From the NCBI GenBank assembly GCA_026709505.1, contig JAPOSW010000050.1, positions 406 through 50,721 on the forward strand: a stretch of 50,316 nucleotides of DNA, written 5' to 3'. Below, piece after piece: positions 8,926 to 17,593 of this stretch. The position numbers and the translations under genes were made by a program. How positions within the stretch are numbered: the stretch's first letter is position 1; each line of letters starts with the position of its first letter. The notes below the pieces were generated by a model. The model did not search any database. It saw only the letters and a list, made by a program, of their open reading frames with translations, and had not been told where the DNA came from. The DNA is from Gammaproteobacteria bacterium. Its GTDB lineage: Bacteria > Pseudomonadota > Gammaproteobacteria > Arenicellales > Poriferihabitantaceae.

Positions 8926-9576
8926 ATGCATGCTGAACGATCTTCATGGGAGCCTGTCCTGGCGATGGCAGCGATTACCGTTGGAACGGCTCTGTTTTTG
9001 CTGGCAATTCCCGCAGTCATGTCTGATTTGCTGTCGATGCCCGGCAACCCTATCATGAGGCAACTCCAAAATGAACAAAAAGTCAGCAGATCGGATCTGC
9101 GAAGCCTCATCCATTCTCGTAAGATGTCTGCAAAATGGCGCGAGATGCCCACAACCTACACCGATATTTCCCTAGGCTACCTGATACTCGAAAATTACCT
9201 TAGTCATGAAGACTACCCCGGCAACCTTCAGCAAGCCGAGGGGGCGCTGGGCAATGGACTCGCCCTAGCACCGATGAATCCCTACGGCTGGATGCGGCTG
9301 GTACAGATACGGAAAATTCGGGGAGCGCCTGTTGCACAAGTCGCAGAGCCGTTCAGGCTCGCACTAAAAAGTGGGCATAATGAAGACAAACGTCACATGA
9401 TGCTGTTGCTGATAGTCGAAACCGGCCTTGATGTCTGGGATGAACTGGATGAACAGGAACGTGAGATCATCGCCCAAAAGGCACAAAGGGCCTGGGACCG
9501 TGACCCGCGACGCACCGCTACTCTTGCGGTTCGCACGGGACGCAGCGACCTCTTGGCCGAATTGCTGGGGTTGTAA
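8926..9576 (+). CDS. Membrane-anchored hypothetical protein of the polysaccharide operon
   Basis: About 216 aa from the ATG at 8926, which lies 10 bp after the wzc-type stop; earlier starts overlap that gene. One N-terminal membrane helix (MAAITVGTALFLLAIPAVM) is followed by a helical, TPR-like region (QQAEGALGNGLALAPMNPYGW, AEPFRLALKSGHNEDKRHM). The latter resembles the short anchored repeat proteins often found beside O-antigen polymerases. The exact role is unknown; it is possibly a scaffold for assembly. It is followed immediately by the next gene. Confidence 0.65.
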   Translation: MHAERSSWEPVLAMAAITVGTALFLLAIPAVMSDLLSMPGNPIMRQLQNEQKVSRSDLRSLIHSRKMSAKWREMPTTYTDISLGYLILENYLSHEDYPGNLQQAEGALGNGLALAPMNPYGWMRLVQIRKIRGAPVAQVAEPFRLALKSGHNEDKRHMMLLLIVETGLDVWDELDEQEREIIAQKAQRAWDRDPRRTATLAVRTGRSDLLAELLGL

Positions 9577-9577
9577 C

Positions 9578-10603
9578 TTGCATATCCTGTTTCTACAACC
9601 TGCCGGACATGTCGCAGACCTGGGCATTGATCTGCAGTGCTTCGGCAACCTTCCCCGCTACGGTGTGGTCTCTCTTTCATCTCTTCCACGCAAGCTGCGT
9701 GATGTCGGACTCGTTGTCAACTGCATCGACACCAATACTGCGGCGAGACGAATTCTGGAGGCTGCAGCTTCTTGTAAAGTTCCTCGACTCTATCTGTTCG
9801 ATGGCATTTATGATCTTCAAAACGCCTACCACAATCCGCTGCATCGGCGTCTATGCCTCAGCCAAATGGATCCGATGCTGTATACCCATGTCGCTTGCGT
9901 AGACCGATGGTCACTGACCGCTTTCGCCGCGCTGGACGTCCATACCCATGCATGGCTTCCTTCACGGGCCGAACCGATTGGAGACAAAAAGTCCGATCAA
10001 AATCTTCGTGCGGAATTCCTGATCGCTACCGCACGCACGCCCGCATTTGACTATGCAGAACAAGACAGGCTTGAAAAACTGCTGCTTATGGTCATCGCCA
10101 GCCTGAAACGCATTGGTACCCGATACCGCTTTCGGATCGGCGATCGAAAACTGCTTGCTTCGCTAGGCGCTTCTGCTGATGACAATGACATCGATACACC
10201 TTTTTCAGAGTGCATAAGGCACTATCGATGCCTGATTACTACTCCTTCCACCATAGCAACTACTTCGATGCTGGCAGGAGTGCCAACCGCTACGCTTGAC
10301 TATCGAGACAGTCCTCTAACGCAACAGACAGGTTGGCGCATTCATCAGTTGATAGACATGGATAGCGTGCTGACTAACATGTTGAAGCCCGCCGCGGACC
10401 GTATGGTTTTCCAGGCCCGGGAAGTTGCTCATTTAGCAAAGCGAACGCCAGTGGAGGATTTCATCCTTGATGCAGCGGGCATTGCAGAACGGCCTCCCTT
10501 TCTTGTCAGCACCCAACGTATTCAATGGCCTGTCAATATGGATTATCCCCTGCGCTGGATCTGGATGCACTGGCTGAAACGTTTCAGGAAACAGTCGCGC
10601 TGA
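9578..10603 (+). CDS. Probable GT-B-like glycan biosynthesis protein, family unclear
   Basis: 341 aa from the TTG at 9578, one base after the upstream stop (LHILFLQPAGH). The only longer starts lie deep inside the upstream gene. The protein begins with a beta-strand/loop typical of nucleotide-sugar enzymes. A late segment (CLITTPSTIATTSMLAGVPTAT) resembles the donor-side loop of GT-B glycosyl- or glycerol-phosphate transferases, where a Ser/Thr-rich turn precedes a conserved Ala-Gly-x-Pro. No family could be named. Its place between the wzc-type and wzy-type genes supports a role in building the repeat unit. The TTG start implies weak translation or coupling to the previous gene. Confidence 0.55.
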   Translation: MHILFLQPAGHVADLGIDLQCFGNLPRYGVVSLSSLPRKLRDVGLVVNCIDTNTAARRILEAAASCKVPRLYLFDGIYDLQNAYHNPLHRRLCLSQMDPMLYTHVACVDRWSLTAFAALDVHTHAWLPSRAEPIGDKKSDQNLRAEFLIATARTPAFDYAEQDRLEKLLLMVIASLKRIGTRYRFRIGDRKLLASLGASADDNDIDTPFSECIRHYRCLITTPSTIATTSMLAGVPTATLDYRDSPLTQQTGWRIHQLIDMDSVLTNMLKPAADRMVFQAREVAHLAKRTPVEDFILDAAGIAERPPFLVSTQRIQWPVNMDYPLRWIWMHWLKRFRKQSR

Positions 10604-10604
10604 C

Positions 10605-11879
10605 ATGCTGCCGATACTGGTTATATTTATAGTTGCAAGCAGTTGCATTCTATGGCAATACCTCCTTCACGGGCACATCATGCAATTGGGCATTTTTTTC
10701 AACTTGCTCGCGATGGCCTACATGGTGTTTGGCTTGGCGATTTCCTGGAATCAAGTCTCCGAATATACATTCATGCTTGAACAGATAGGCTGGATGTCAG
10801 TCATTGCGGTTATTGGTTTCAATATTTCATATATAGTTTTCAGGTCGTACCCGTCCCGTGTCGCATGGCGGTCTCCAGACTACCTTCCTTCCCATACAGC
10901 TTTGCTCTTTTTTACTGGAATTGGACTTTCATTTCAGTTGGCTGCAATACTGCTTACCGGCCCCCTGGATTTCTTTCTGTCTGATCGAGTTGATAGATTT
11001 GCCTTTTTCCATTACAGAAAGGCAATGTTTTACCTGGGAAATTTGACGAACGTCTGTTTACCTATTATACTACTACGATATCTAACATTTGGACAACAGA
11101 ACGACAGGAAGCTGTTTTATTTTCTCTTATGTTACAGTCTTCTTTACGGGATAGTTACCATCTCCAGGTTTGATCTCTCTATAACGTTGATTGTTATTCT
11201 GTACTTTTGGGAAAGAAGCGGCACTCTCCGTCCTTATGTGATCATTGGCATTTTGCTCATTGCTTTTGTCATCTCCATCTTTTTCAAGCCGGCTTTTTAT
11301 GAAGTCATACTTGACAAGCCTTATCAAAGGTTATTTGACTATAATGAATACACTAACTGGATCCGTCATACCGTCCTGCTCATGTCGAGACCCGAAGTGG
11401 AACTACCCCACAACGGCTACCTACTTACCCTGAAATCACTGTTTGTCCTGAGTCCAGAACAGGAGTCATTGTCTGAGTGGTTTTTCCGCGAGTTCTATTT
11501 GGACAAAAAGGTTTTGTTCCCCGGTCTTGGATATGGGTTCAGCGGACTTTGGGAGGGATATGTTGCCAACGGCTTGACTGGAATTGCGCTACATTTCGCT
11601 TTTTTCGGAGCATTGTTTGGATTGATTGAAAGGTCACCAACGGCAATGAGACATGTTTTCATAGTATTTGCCATGATCTTGGCATACCGTTTGTTTCGTT
11701 CCGAAGTGTATAACTTCACCAAAACCTATGCATGGTATTTCGCTTACCCGACCTTTGCAATTGTGGTCGCAGACAAGTTCATGAGTTGGGCTTCTAATCA
11801 TCGAGCAGTAAAAACGCCATATCTTCACGGGACAACAAGTCATCTTCACCATAATTCCGACCGATTGACAAAAAGTTGA
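10605..11879 (+). CDS. Wzy-like O-antigen/exopolysaccharide polymerase
   Basis: 424 aa and highly hydrophobic, with about ten predicted membrane helices starting at residue 2. A larger polar loop in the C-terminal half (about 240-310, including EVELPHNGYLL and the conserved-looking FPGLGYGFSGLWEGYV) is typical of Wzy-type polymerases such as the OAG/WcaD-like families. It would join lipid-linked repeat units at the periplasmic face. It starts one base after the preceding stop. Sequence conservation in this class is poor, so the call rests on topology, the loop motif and context. A second ligase/polymerase-like protein is encoded at 15391. Confidence 0.7.
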   Translation: MLPILVIFIVASSCILWQYLLHGHIMQLGIFFNLLAMAYMVFGLAISWNQVSEYTFMLEQIGWMSVIAVIGFNISYIVFRSYPSRVAWRSPDYLPSHTALLFFTGIGLSFQLAAILLTGPLDFFLSDRVDRFAFFHYRKAMFYLGNLTNVCLPIILLRYLTFGQQNDRKLFYFLLCYSLLYGIVTISRFDLSITLIVILYFWERSGTLRPYVIIGILLIAFVISIFFKPAFYEVILDKPYQRLFDYNEYTNWIRHTVLLMSRPEVELPHNGYLLTLKSLFVLSPEQESLSEWFFREFYLDKKVLFPGLGYGFSGLWEGYVANGLTGIALHFAFFGALFGLIERSPTAMRHVFIVFAMILAYRLFRSEVYNFTKTYAWYFAYPTFAIVVADKFMSWASNHRAVKTPYLHGTTSHLHHNSDRLTKS

Positions 11880-12145
11880 TCTATGAACATCAATAGATTG
11901 CACCGCTTGGTTGATTTAATGCCTATAAAATCAAATCCGAATAATAAAGGGTTTCCAGATAGAGGCGCTATCCGGTCATTGCACAGCCGAAAACATGTGA
12001 AATATTGCAGCTGCAAAACAGCATTCCAGGCCGCTGCAACTATGCGATTCATGACAATTCATAGGAATGCCCCCACGCCCATTCTCTTCTGTGTTTCTGT
12101 CTCATCGAATTTAAGCGATGCATGCCTGCACCGCGCGAACAATTA

Positions 12146-12805
12146 TCAATGAATAGGCTATCAGGAAAAGGAAGAGAGCATATTTCCTTATTGCTTGATC
12201 GGCCAGATGGCAATATTGGTGTTGAATTGGGTGTTGCTGCTGGTGATTTCAGCGAAGTACTGCTTGACAGTGGCTGTTTCAAATGTCTGTACGGCATTGA
12301 TGCCTATGACGATCACCATGATGTTGATGAATATAAATTTGCACTGAAGAGACTGGGTTGGCAAAATCAGGAGAAACGATATACCCTGCTTCGCATGTGC
12401 TTCAACCAGGCTTTAGAGTTATTTGAAGACAATATCCTGGATTTTGTCTACATTGATGGCTATGCACATACCGGGCAAAATGGCGGACAGACCATTTACG
12501 ACTGGTTCAGGAAAGTCAAGGTACTAGGCGTACTTTCTGGACATGACTACTGTTCTGACTTTCCACTCACCATGCGAGCAGTTGACCATCTTGTTCACAG
12601 AACTGGCCTCAAACTTCATGTCTCAGACATGCCGGGCCAATCCCCATCCTGGGCAGTCATCAAGACTTCTGACACAATCATCGACGATGTACCCCAGTCC
12701 TTGTTGCGGGACGCAAACAGAGCGCATCAGTACCGTATGTTTCGCAGCACCTTGGGCAGTTTGATCAAGCCCATGCTAATCAAAGCCGGATTCACCAAGC
12801 GATGA
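12146..12805 (+). CDS. Class I SAM-dependent methyltransferase
   Basis: 219 aa from the ATG at 12146 (12122 is an upstream alternative). Motif I is the glycine-rich VGVELGVAAGDFSEVLL (about residue 24), followed by an acidic strand end (YGIDAYDD) and a later LDFVYIDGYAH strand resembling the acidic post-II motif. Such proteins of the Methyltransf_24 kind are common in polysaccharide loci and methylate sugars or attached groups. The substrate is unknown. Its stop overlaps the start of the next gene by four bases (ATGA), so the two are translationally coupled. About 240 bp without a clear gene separate it from the polymerase gene. Confidence 0.75.
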   Translation, partial: SMNRLSGKGREHISLLLDRPDGNIGVELGVAAGDFSEVLLDSGCFKCLYGIDAYDDHHDVDEYKFALKRLGWQNQEKRYTLLRMCFNQALELFEDNILDFVYIDGYAHTGQNGGQTIYDWFRKVKVLGVLSGHDYCSDFPLTMRAVDHLVHRTGLKLHVSDMPGQSPSWAVIKTSDTIIDDVPQSLLRDANRAHQYRMFRSTLGSLIKPMLIKAGFTKR

Positions 12806-13554
12806 TTGACTCAACGCATATCCTCACGGCAATCGAGGCTTCGATACTGCATACACGACCTTTCATCCACTTACGCCTGTCTGAAGTCTTCAGGCAGGAT
12901 GACTATCAGGAAATTTTGCGGCTACTGCCTTCCCCGAACGAGTATATCGAATTGCGCCACAAGGATGCGAGGATGCCAGACAGCACATATTCCCGACTTG
13001 AATTTCTGTTGACCAACGAAAAGATAAAGCAACTGGATTCCGAACGGAGCCAGTTCTGGCAAAACGTCAGAAGTGCGCTCGAACACCCAGACATTGCAAA
13101 TGCATTTATGGAAAAACTTGCAGAGCTTGACTTTCATGTACCGCTGACAAGCAGAGCTTCCCTGCGGCTGTCATTGGTACGAGACCTTCCGGGCTACTTT
13201 ATTCGTCCGCATCAGGATATTCCGAACAAGCTTCTTACAACTCAGGTATATCTGCCGCAGAATGATCGATGGCCGAAGCTGGGAACTAAATTCTATACCC
13301 GGGATCAAAACGGGATGTTCAAGACCGATATTTCCGTACCTTTTCTTCCGAATTCCGGATACGCCTTTCCAGTAACAAAAAACAGTTGGCATGGGGTCGA
13401 TGTCACTCCCCCCGAAGCCCCGGAACGCAACTCATTGATGATGATCTGGTATGTTGATGGCAAGTTAGCAAAACTTGCGGCGACGGCACGACATGTGTTG
13501 CGTCGGTTCCAGACTTGTAGTACCTCGTTGATCAAATTCCGGAAAATACGTTAG
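12802..13554 (+). CDS. 2OG-Fe(II) oxygenase-like protein
   Basis: 250 aa. The middle and C-terminal part has the double-stranded beta-helix pattern of 2-oxoglutarate/iron oxygenases: HQD (in FIRPHQDIPNK), then LTTQVYLPQ, PNSGYAFPVTKNSWHGVD with the distal His, and PERNSLMMIWYV with the 2OG-binding Arg. The H-x-D...H triad therefore appears intact. It may hydroxylate a sugar, lipid or other group on the glycan; the substrate is unknown. It is coupled by ATGA overlap to the methyltransferase. Its last 22 codons form part of a 90-bp segment that recurs at 16811. Confidence 0.7.
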   Translation: MIDSTHILTAIEASILHTRPFIHLRLSEVFRQDDYQEILRLLPSPNEYIELRHKDARMPDSTYSRLEFLLTNEKIKQLDSERSQFWQNVRSALEHPDIANAFMEKLAELDFHVPLTSRASLRLSLVRDLPGYFIRPHQDIPNKLLTTQVYLPQNDRWPKLGTKFYTRDQNGMFKTDISVPFLPNSGYAFPVTKNSWHGVDVTPPEAPERNSLMMIWYVDGKLAKLAATARHVLRRFQTCSTSLIKFRKIR

Positions 13555-13576
13555 CATGAGAATTTGCCATGTAATC
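13487..13576 (+). repeat. Copy A of a 90-bp duplicated segment
   Basis: This segment covers the end of the oxygenase-like gene and the start of the GT4 gene. It matches 16811-16900 at about 80 of 90 positions without gaps. The shared start codon of the glycosyltransferase sits at the same offset (69 nt) in both copies. Confidence 0.85.
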
Positions 13577-14659
13577 GAATGTGGAGCCACTGGCGCATTC
13601 GAGATGGTCTTGCTCATGTCTGACGTCCAGCATGCAGATGGCCATCAGGTACTGATCATCTATTCTCCAAGACCCGGCACACCCGCCGACCTCAAAACCA
13701 GGGTGAATCCAGCAGTGCATCTTGTGTGCTTGCCTATGCGCCCCGTCCTCATGCGTGCGGCGGTCTGGTGCTGGAGATACTTTATGCTATTGCGAAAATG
13801 GAATCCTGAAGTCATTCATTTCCATGGAGCGAGAGCTGGATTCCTGGGGCGACTGTTGGCAGGATGGCGATGGAGTGGTCATGCCTTATATAGCCCTCAC
13901 TGCATTTCATTAATGCATCTCAACCGTTCGAAACTCGAACATGCCCTGTTCCGATGCATGGAACGTTTCGCAAACCGCATCTGCCGCTCCTTGTATGTCG
14001 CTTGCTGTTCCTATGAACATACAGTGATTGAAAAGGAAGTTGGCGTTGCGGTAGCACTACTGGAAAATGCGGTGGAAGATGGACTCATCAATCCTGACAA
14101 CAACCGACCTGCCCGGGAAATGGTCACCAAGCGCGTGGTCACCTGTTCACGCATATCAGCATCTAAGGATCCCGTTTTATTCGCCAATATCTGCAAGATG
14201 GTGCAATCCGTTCGGCCAGAAATAGAATTTCGTTGGATCGGAGATGGCGACCCTTCTTTCAGGAGAATACTGGAAGAAGCGGGCGTACTGGTGTCGGGCT
14301 GGATGACGCGTTCAGAGGCACTTGAGGAAATTGCCTCCGGTTTTGTATATCTGTCGACAAGTGCCTGGGAAGGCTTACCGGTTTCGATTCTGGAAGCGAT
14401 GTTGCTAAAAATTCCGGTCTTGTGCAGGCAGGCAGAGTGGAGCAGTCCGATCATTAATGATGGAGAAACCGCTCGACTTTTTTCCGATGCATCGGCCGCT
14501 TGCGACTTGCTGGTCTGCGAAGACTCCACATGGCACGATGTGATTTCAGAGAAGGCATGGTACTTTGCGAAGGAAAACTATACTAAAAAACGTTTCGCAA
14601 CAGATCTAGCCCGACTATACAAACCATTTGACCCAAAAGGGTGGGTTGACAACCCCTAA
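13556..14659 (+). CDS. GT4-family glycosyltransferase
   Basis: 367 aa with GT-B organisation. The N-terminal domain begins MRICHVIECGATGAFEMVL and includes EVIHFHGARAGFLGRLL; the C-terminal nucleotide-sugar domain includes TCSRISASKDP, FRWIGDGD and the hallmark E-x7-E segment (STSAWEGLPVSILEAML). It would add a sugar to the lipid-linked repeat unit on the cytoplasmic face. The start lies one base after the upstream stop. A truncated second copy of its first codons is found at 16880, showing that this region was once duplicated. Confidence 0.88.
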   Translation: MRICHVIECGATGAFEMVLLMSDVQHADGHQVLIIYSPRPGTPADLKTRVNPAVHLVCLPMRPVLMRAAVWCWRYFMLLRKWNPEVIHFHGARAGFLGRLLAGWRWSGHALYSPHCISLMHLNRSKLEHALFRCMERFANRICRSLYVACCSYEHTVIEKEVGVAVALLENAVEDGLINPDNNRPAREMVTKRVVTCSRISASKDPVLFANICKMVQSVRPEIEFRWIGDGDPSFRRILEEAGVLVSGWMTRSEALEEIASGFVYLSTSAWEGLPVSILEAMLLKIPVLCRQAEWSSPIINDGETARLFSDASAACDLLVCEDSTWHDVISEKAWYFAKENYTKKRFATDLARLYKPFDPKGWVDNP

Positions 14660-15390
14660 CCCAAAAATAGAGCTTGCTAAAAACCCCCCAATTCCACTCT
14701 GAAGTGCAACACCCTGGGGGTCGTCAGCATGTTGCAGACGGCCAGCTGGCCTGCGATGAACGATGCCAGATCAAGGTCTTGTTGTCCGGAGGCCTGTCGA
14801 TCTGCGAGATCGCCCGGGAGCCGGTCCGAAATCCGGGAACCATCAGCCGCGCGTCGTGCATGCAAGGGCAAGCACGGAAAACTGCCGAAAAGCAGTGCCG
14901 AAATCCTGCGGTTCGCCCGACAGCCCGAAGTGCCGTTCACCAACAACCGCTCCGAGCACGACATTGCAATGACCAAGGCCAGGCAGAAGGTCATCGGCAC
15001 CTTCCAGAGCCCGCAGTGCGCCGCCATCCGGCTCACACTACAGGGCAGGGATCTGGAACTGCTCGACATGACAGAATAAAGTACGGCTTCAGCTGCACCT
15101 CAATACTCGTCCTCAACAGGGAACGAGTAGACACAAATCATTTATAACACATTGATAGTGATAGGATATATGCCTGTTTTCTGGTGTCAGAGGCCCGAGC
15201 ATGGCTTCGACTCATCAGTTCCCGGGTTACTTTCGGCAATTAGTGAGGCAAGTCTGTTATCGAAAATTTCAAAATATAGTGTATTATACGCAACGAAAAG
15301 ACGCAAAATTATCAGTTTACTCTTGGGCTTTTTGCGATAACTTGATACTATCGGCTTGATACTATTGGACGAAATACCTTTCCGACCTGC
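14660..15390. other. Insertion-sequence debris and AT-rich spacer
   Basis: This holds the IS30/IS66 remnant described separately (14687-15079). An AT-rich spacer of about 310 bp follows, with no gene, likely containing the promoter of the ligase-type gene. A small tandem repeat of the 11-mer TTGATACTATY is seen at about 15342-15365. Confidence 0.55.
14687..15079 (+). mobile_element. Composite remnant: IS30-type end and N-terminus joined to an IS66-type C-terminus
   Basis: The first 34 bp (14687-14720) match the IS end at 19977-20010 with two differences. Next comes a frame with an IS30-like helix-turn-helix (CDERCQIKVLLSGGLSICEI, then GTISRA). After a frame change, the segment VPFTNNRSEHDIAMTKARQK and following residues match the conserved C-terminal part of IS66-type transposases (usually PF-x-NN-x-AERDIRM). 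Neither transposase is complete, so this is an inactive scar of two elements. Confidence 0.65.
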
Positions 15391-16842
15391 ATGAATAGTT
15401 TGGCTTCGCCTGCAAGTACAGCCACAAACACTGACGATCAGCATCAACGATACTCGCTACTCTATACTGTATTCGTTGTACTGGTACTCATTACTCCCCT
15501 CCCATTTGGCGCCTACCCAACATGGGCATGGGCGAGTCTGTCGCTAGGATGCGGAATCCTGTTGTGCGGATGGGGGTTTTCAGTACTGTGCAGGCGCATT
15601 CCATTTACTACTCCCCCCCAGTTAGTATGGTGGTCGGGAGCAGCAATCGGACTATCTCTTTTATGGGGATTCATCCAGACAGTGCAATTCACGCCTGTAA
15701 GTTGGCATCACCCCGTTTGGTCTGACACCGAGTTAGCACTAGGAATACCTGCTTTGGGTGCAGTATCAATAGACCCGACAGCAGGCAGGGACAGTCTCTT
15801 GCGTATGGCAACATATGCTGGCATATTCTGGCTGTCATTTCAGTACTGTCGAGACTCCAAGCGTACATTTTTTACCCTGAAGGCAATCGCAATATGCATT
15901 GCAATGTATGCTATGTATGGACTTGTTATACTTTTCCTGGGTTCTGACCGTATACTGTGGTTCGAGAAGTCGATCTATACAGATGTTGTTACATCAACGT
16001 TCGTAAACCCAAATTCCTTCGGCGCATATTGTGGTATCGGCCTGCTTTGTTCTACAGCCCTTCTGATGAAGCAGTTCCGCATTGGAACAGAGGACAGAGT
16101 TGGGACTGCCGAGCATTTGCGTTTTTTCCTAGTAGAATTTATTCCTCGAAATGCGTCAATTCTGATAGCATGGTCAGTGATGGCTAGTGCATTGATGCTC
16201 AGTCTTTCTAGAGCGGTAGCAGCGGCTACCGGACTGGCACTGTTGTCGCTGTATCTGGTGCTTTTGGCAAGGCGCAAGATTGCAGTGCACAAAATGCTGT
16301 TTCGCATATTCGGGGTAGTATCAATCGCATGTTTTATGCTGTTCATCGCTGGACAGGATTTAATACAGAAATTATGGAAAACCGGATCGGACTTTCCTCT
16401 TCGTGCGGAGATCTACTTGCAGACTCTAATGGCCATTGAAGACAGGCCCATACTGGGTACTGGACTCGGCACATTTGCCAGCATGTATCGCAGCTATCGT
16501 ACTGAAGACATCCGACCGGGGGTAACAAAGGCGCATAATGACTATCTGGAGATAGTGCTGGAACTAGGCATTCCTGCCGGAGTCCTGCTCTTGCTGTCGA
16601 TTGTTTTACTGGCCGTGATTTGTGTCCGCGGGATCTGGGTCCGCAGACGCAATTATGAATACCCTGCACTCGGTTTCGCGACCTGTATTTTGATGGGAAT
16701 ACATTCTCTAGCTGATTTCAGCATGCAGATACCGGCAGTGGCCGCTACCTTTATGCTTGTGCTTGGCATGGCGGTAACGCAGTCCCATTCAACAATGTCA
16801 GGGGGGGGGGCACGACATGTGTTGCGTCGGTTCCAAGCCTGA
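15391..16842 (+). CDS. O-antigen ligase / Wzy_C-family membrane protein
   Basis: 483 aa with about twelve membrane helices. The hallmark periplasmic loop carries RAEIYLQTLMAI, DRPILGTGLGTF and THNDY-like KAHNDYLEIVLELG, with the conserved His, as in O-antigen ligases (WaaL) and related polymerases. It may transfer or polymerise the glycan at the periplasmic face, beside the Wzy-like protein at 10605. The last 12 residues are abnormal: after MSGGG they are encoded by a G10 run and the leftover copy B of the 90-bp repeat (ARHVLRRFQA). The natural C-terminus was therefore probably replaced by recombination. The tail changes with G-run length. Confidence 0.82.
   Translation: MNSLASPASTATNTDDQHQRYSLLYTVFVVLVLITPLPFGAYPTWAWASLSLGCGILLCGWGFSVLCRRIPFTTPPQLVWWSGAAIGLSLLWGFIQTVQFTPVSWHHPVWSDTELALGIPALGAVSIDPTAGRDSLLRMATYAGIFWLSFQYCRDSKRTFFTLKAIAICIAMYAMYGLVILFLGSDRILWFEKSIYTDVVTSTFVNPNSFGAYCGIGLLCSTALLMKQFRIGTEDRVGTAEHLRFFLVEFIPRNASILIAWSVMASALMLSLSRAVAAATGLALLSLYLVLLARRKIAVHKMLFRIFGVVSIACFMLFIAGQDLIQKLWKTGSDFPLRAEIYLQTLMAIEDRPILGTGLGTFASMYRSYRTEDIRPGVTKAHNDYLEIVLELGIPAGVLLLLSIVLLAVICVRGIWVRRRNYEYPALGFATCILMGIHSLADFSMQIPAVAATFMLVLGMAVTQSHSTMSGGGARHVLRRFQA
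16801..16810 (+). repeat. G10 homopolymer at the 3' end of the ligase-type gene
   Basis: Ten G placed exactly at the border between the ligase gene and copy B of the 90-bp repeat. With 11 G the reading frame would extend about 24 codons beyond the run before TGA; with 9 G about 15 codons. Only the C-terminal tail would vary. Confidence 0.9.
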
Positions 16843-16900
16843 AGTACCTTATTGATAAACTTCCGGAAAATACGTTAGCATGAGAATTTGTCATGCAATC
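16811..16900 (+). repeat. Copy B of the 90-bp duplicated segment
   Basis: About 89 percent identical to 13487-13576. It carries the equivalent of the oxygenase gene's last codons and the first codons of a glycosyltransferase (MRICHAI from 16880). That second glycosyltransferase reading frame stops after about 21 codons, so it is a dead fragment. Confidence 0.85.
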
Positions 16901-17593
16901 AAGCGTAGTTTCACAGGGGCCTTGATATATCCTGCTCAATACTAATGTCAGTGATTGGGGAATGCCATTTGCACATGCGATACTCCATTTATGTGGCCTA
17001 TTGCAAGCACGTCAATCATTCCCATGAAGCTGGTCATCTTTCCAACATTGAGGCAACCATTTGTAACCTTTCATATGGACACTGTTGACTCGGAGGATTG
17101 CCTGGATGAATGCTTGCCGTGTCGGGATATTCGCCGTTCAGCCCGGTTTCCCGGTCCGGCAATCCGGATTTTTGCCCGCCATGCCCCTGCGGGCATTGGC
17201 GGGAATTGCCGGGCTTGTGCCGAAAACCCGGAAAAAGTGCCGGAATGGTGGCATTTTGTCCCCGCACTGGTATTTGCTGTGGGAAAAATGCCCGGTAACC
17301 ACCATAGCGAGGCCGAAAACCTCCCGGAGTCAACAGTGTCCATATGAAAGATTCGTAACCCGTTGTTGCTTTAGATTCTGCTTCGTGGGATTTGAAAGTA
17401 TGGGACACTGCGTTGGGTCAGTATGCTCAAACAGCGTATGGCAAGAAGTCTAGCCTGACATATAGGCCATTCGACCAAATCTGATAGATCAATCAAGATC
17501 CGCAATATTGACCCGGAAAGATATTTTCAAGTCGATTTTGAATATTTTTCACGAGTTGTTTAACACCTCTTTTTTCGACGATATCACATTTTC
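16843..17593. other. Intergenic region with glycosyltransferase fragment and MITE-like element
   Basis: It contains the dead glycosyltransferase start (16880-16945), the inverted-repeat element at 17068-17350, and an AT-rich stretch (about 17460-17590) directly before the flippase gene that probably holds its promoter. No intact gene is seen. Confidence 0.55.
17068..17350. mobile_element. MITE-like element, 283 bp, with 24-bp perfect terminal inverted repeats
   Basis: The left end 17068-17091 (CTTTCATATGGACACTGTTG and onwards) is the exact reverse complement of 17327-17350. The interior is GC-richer than its flanks, contains short internal inverted segments and encodes no recognisable protein. 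The similarity of the ends extends imperfectly further inward. No clean target duplication could be recognised. Confidence 0.7.

Noticed and set aside
11883-12152. Open frame of 89 codons between polymerase and methyltransferase
   Set aside because: Unusual composition, no motif, and it overlaps the methyltransferase start; probably not coding.
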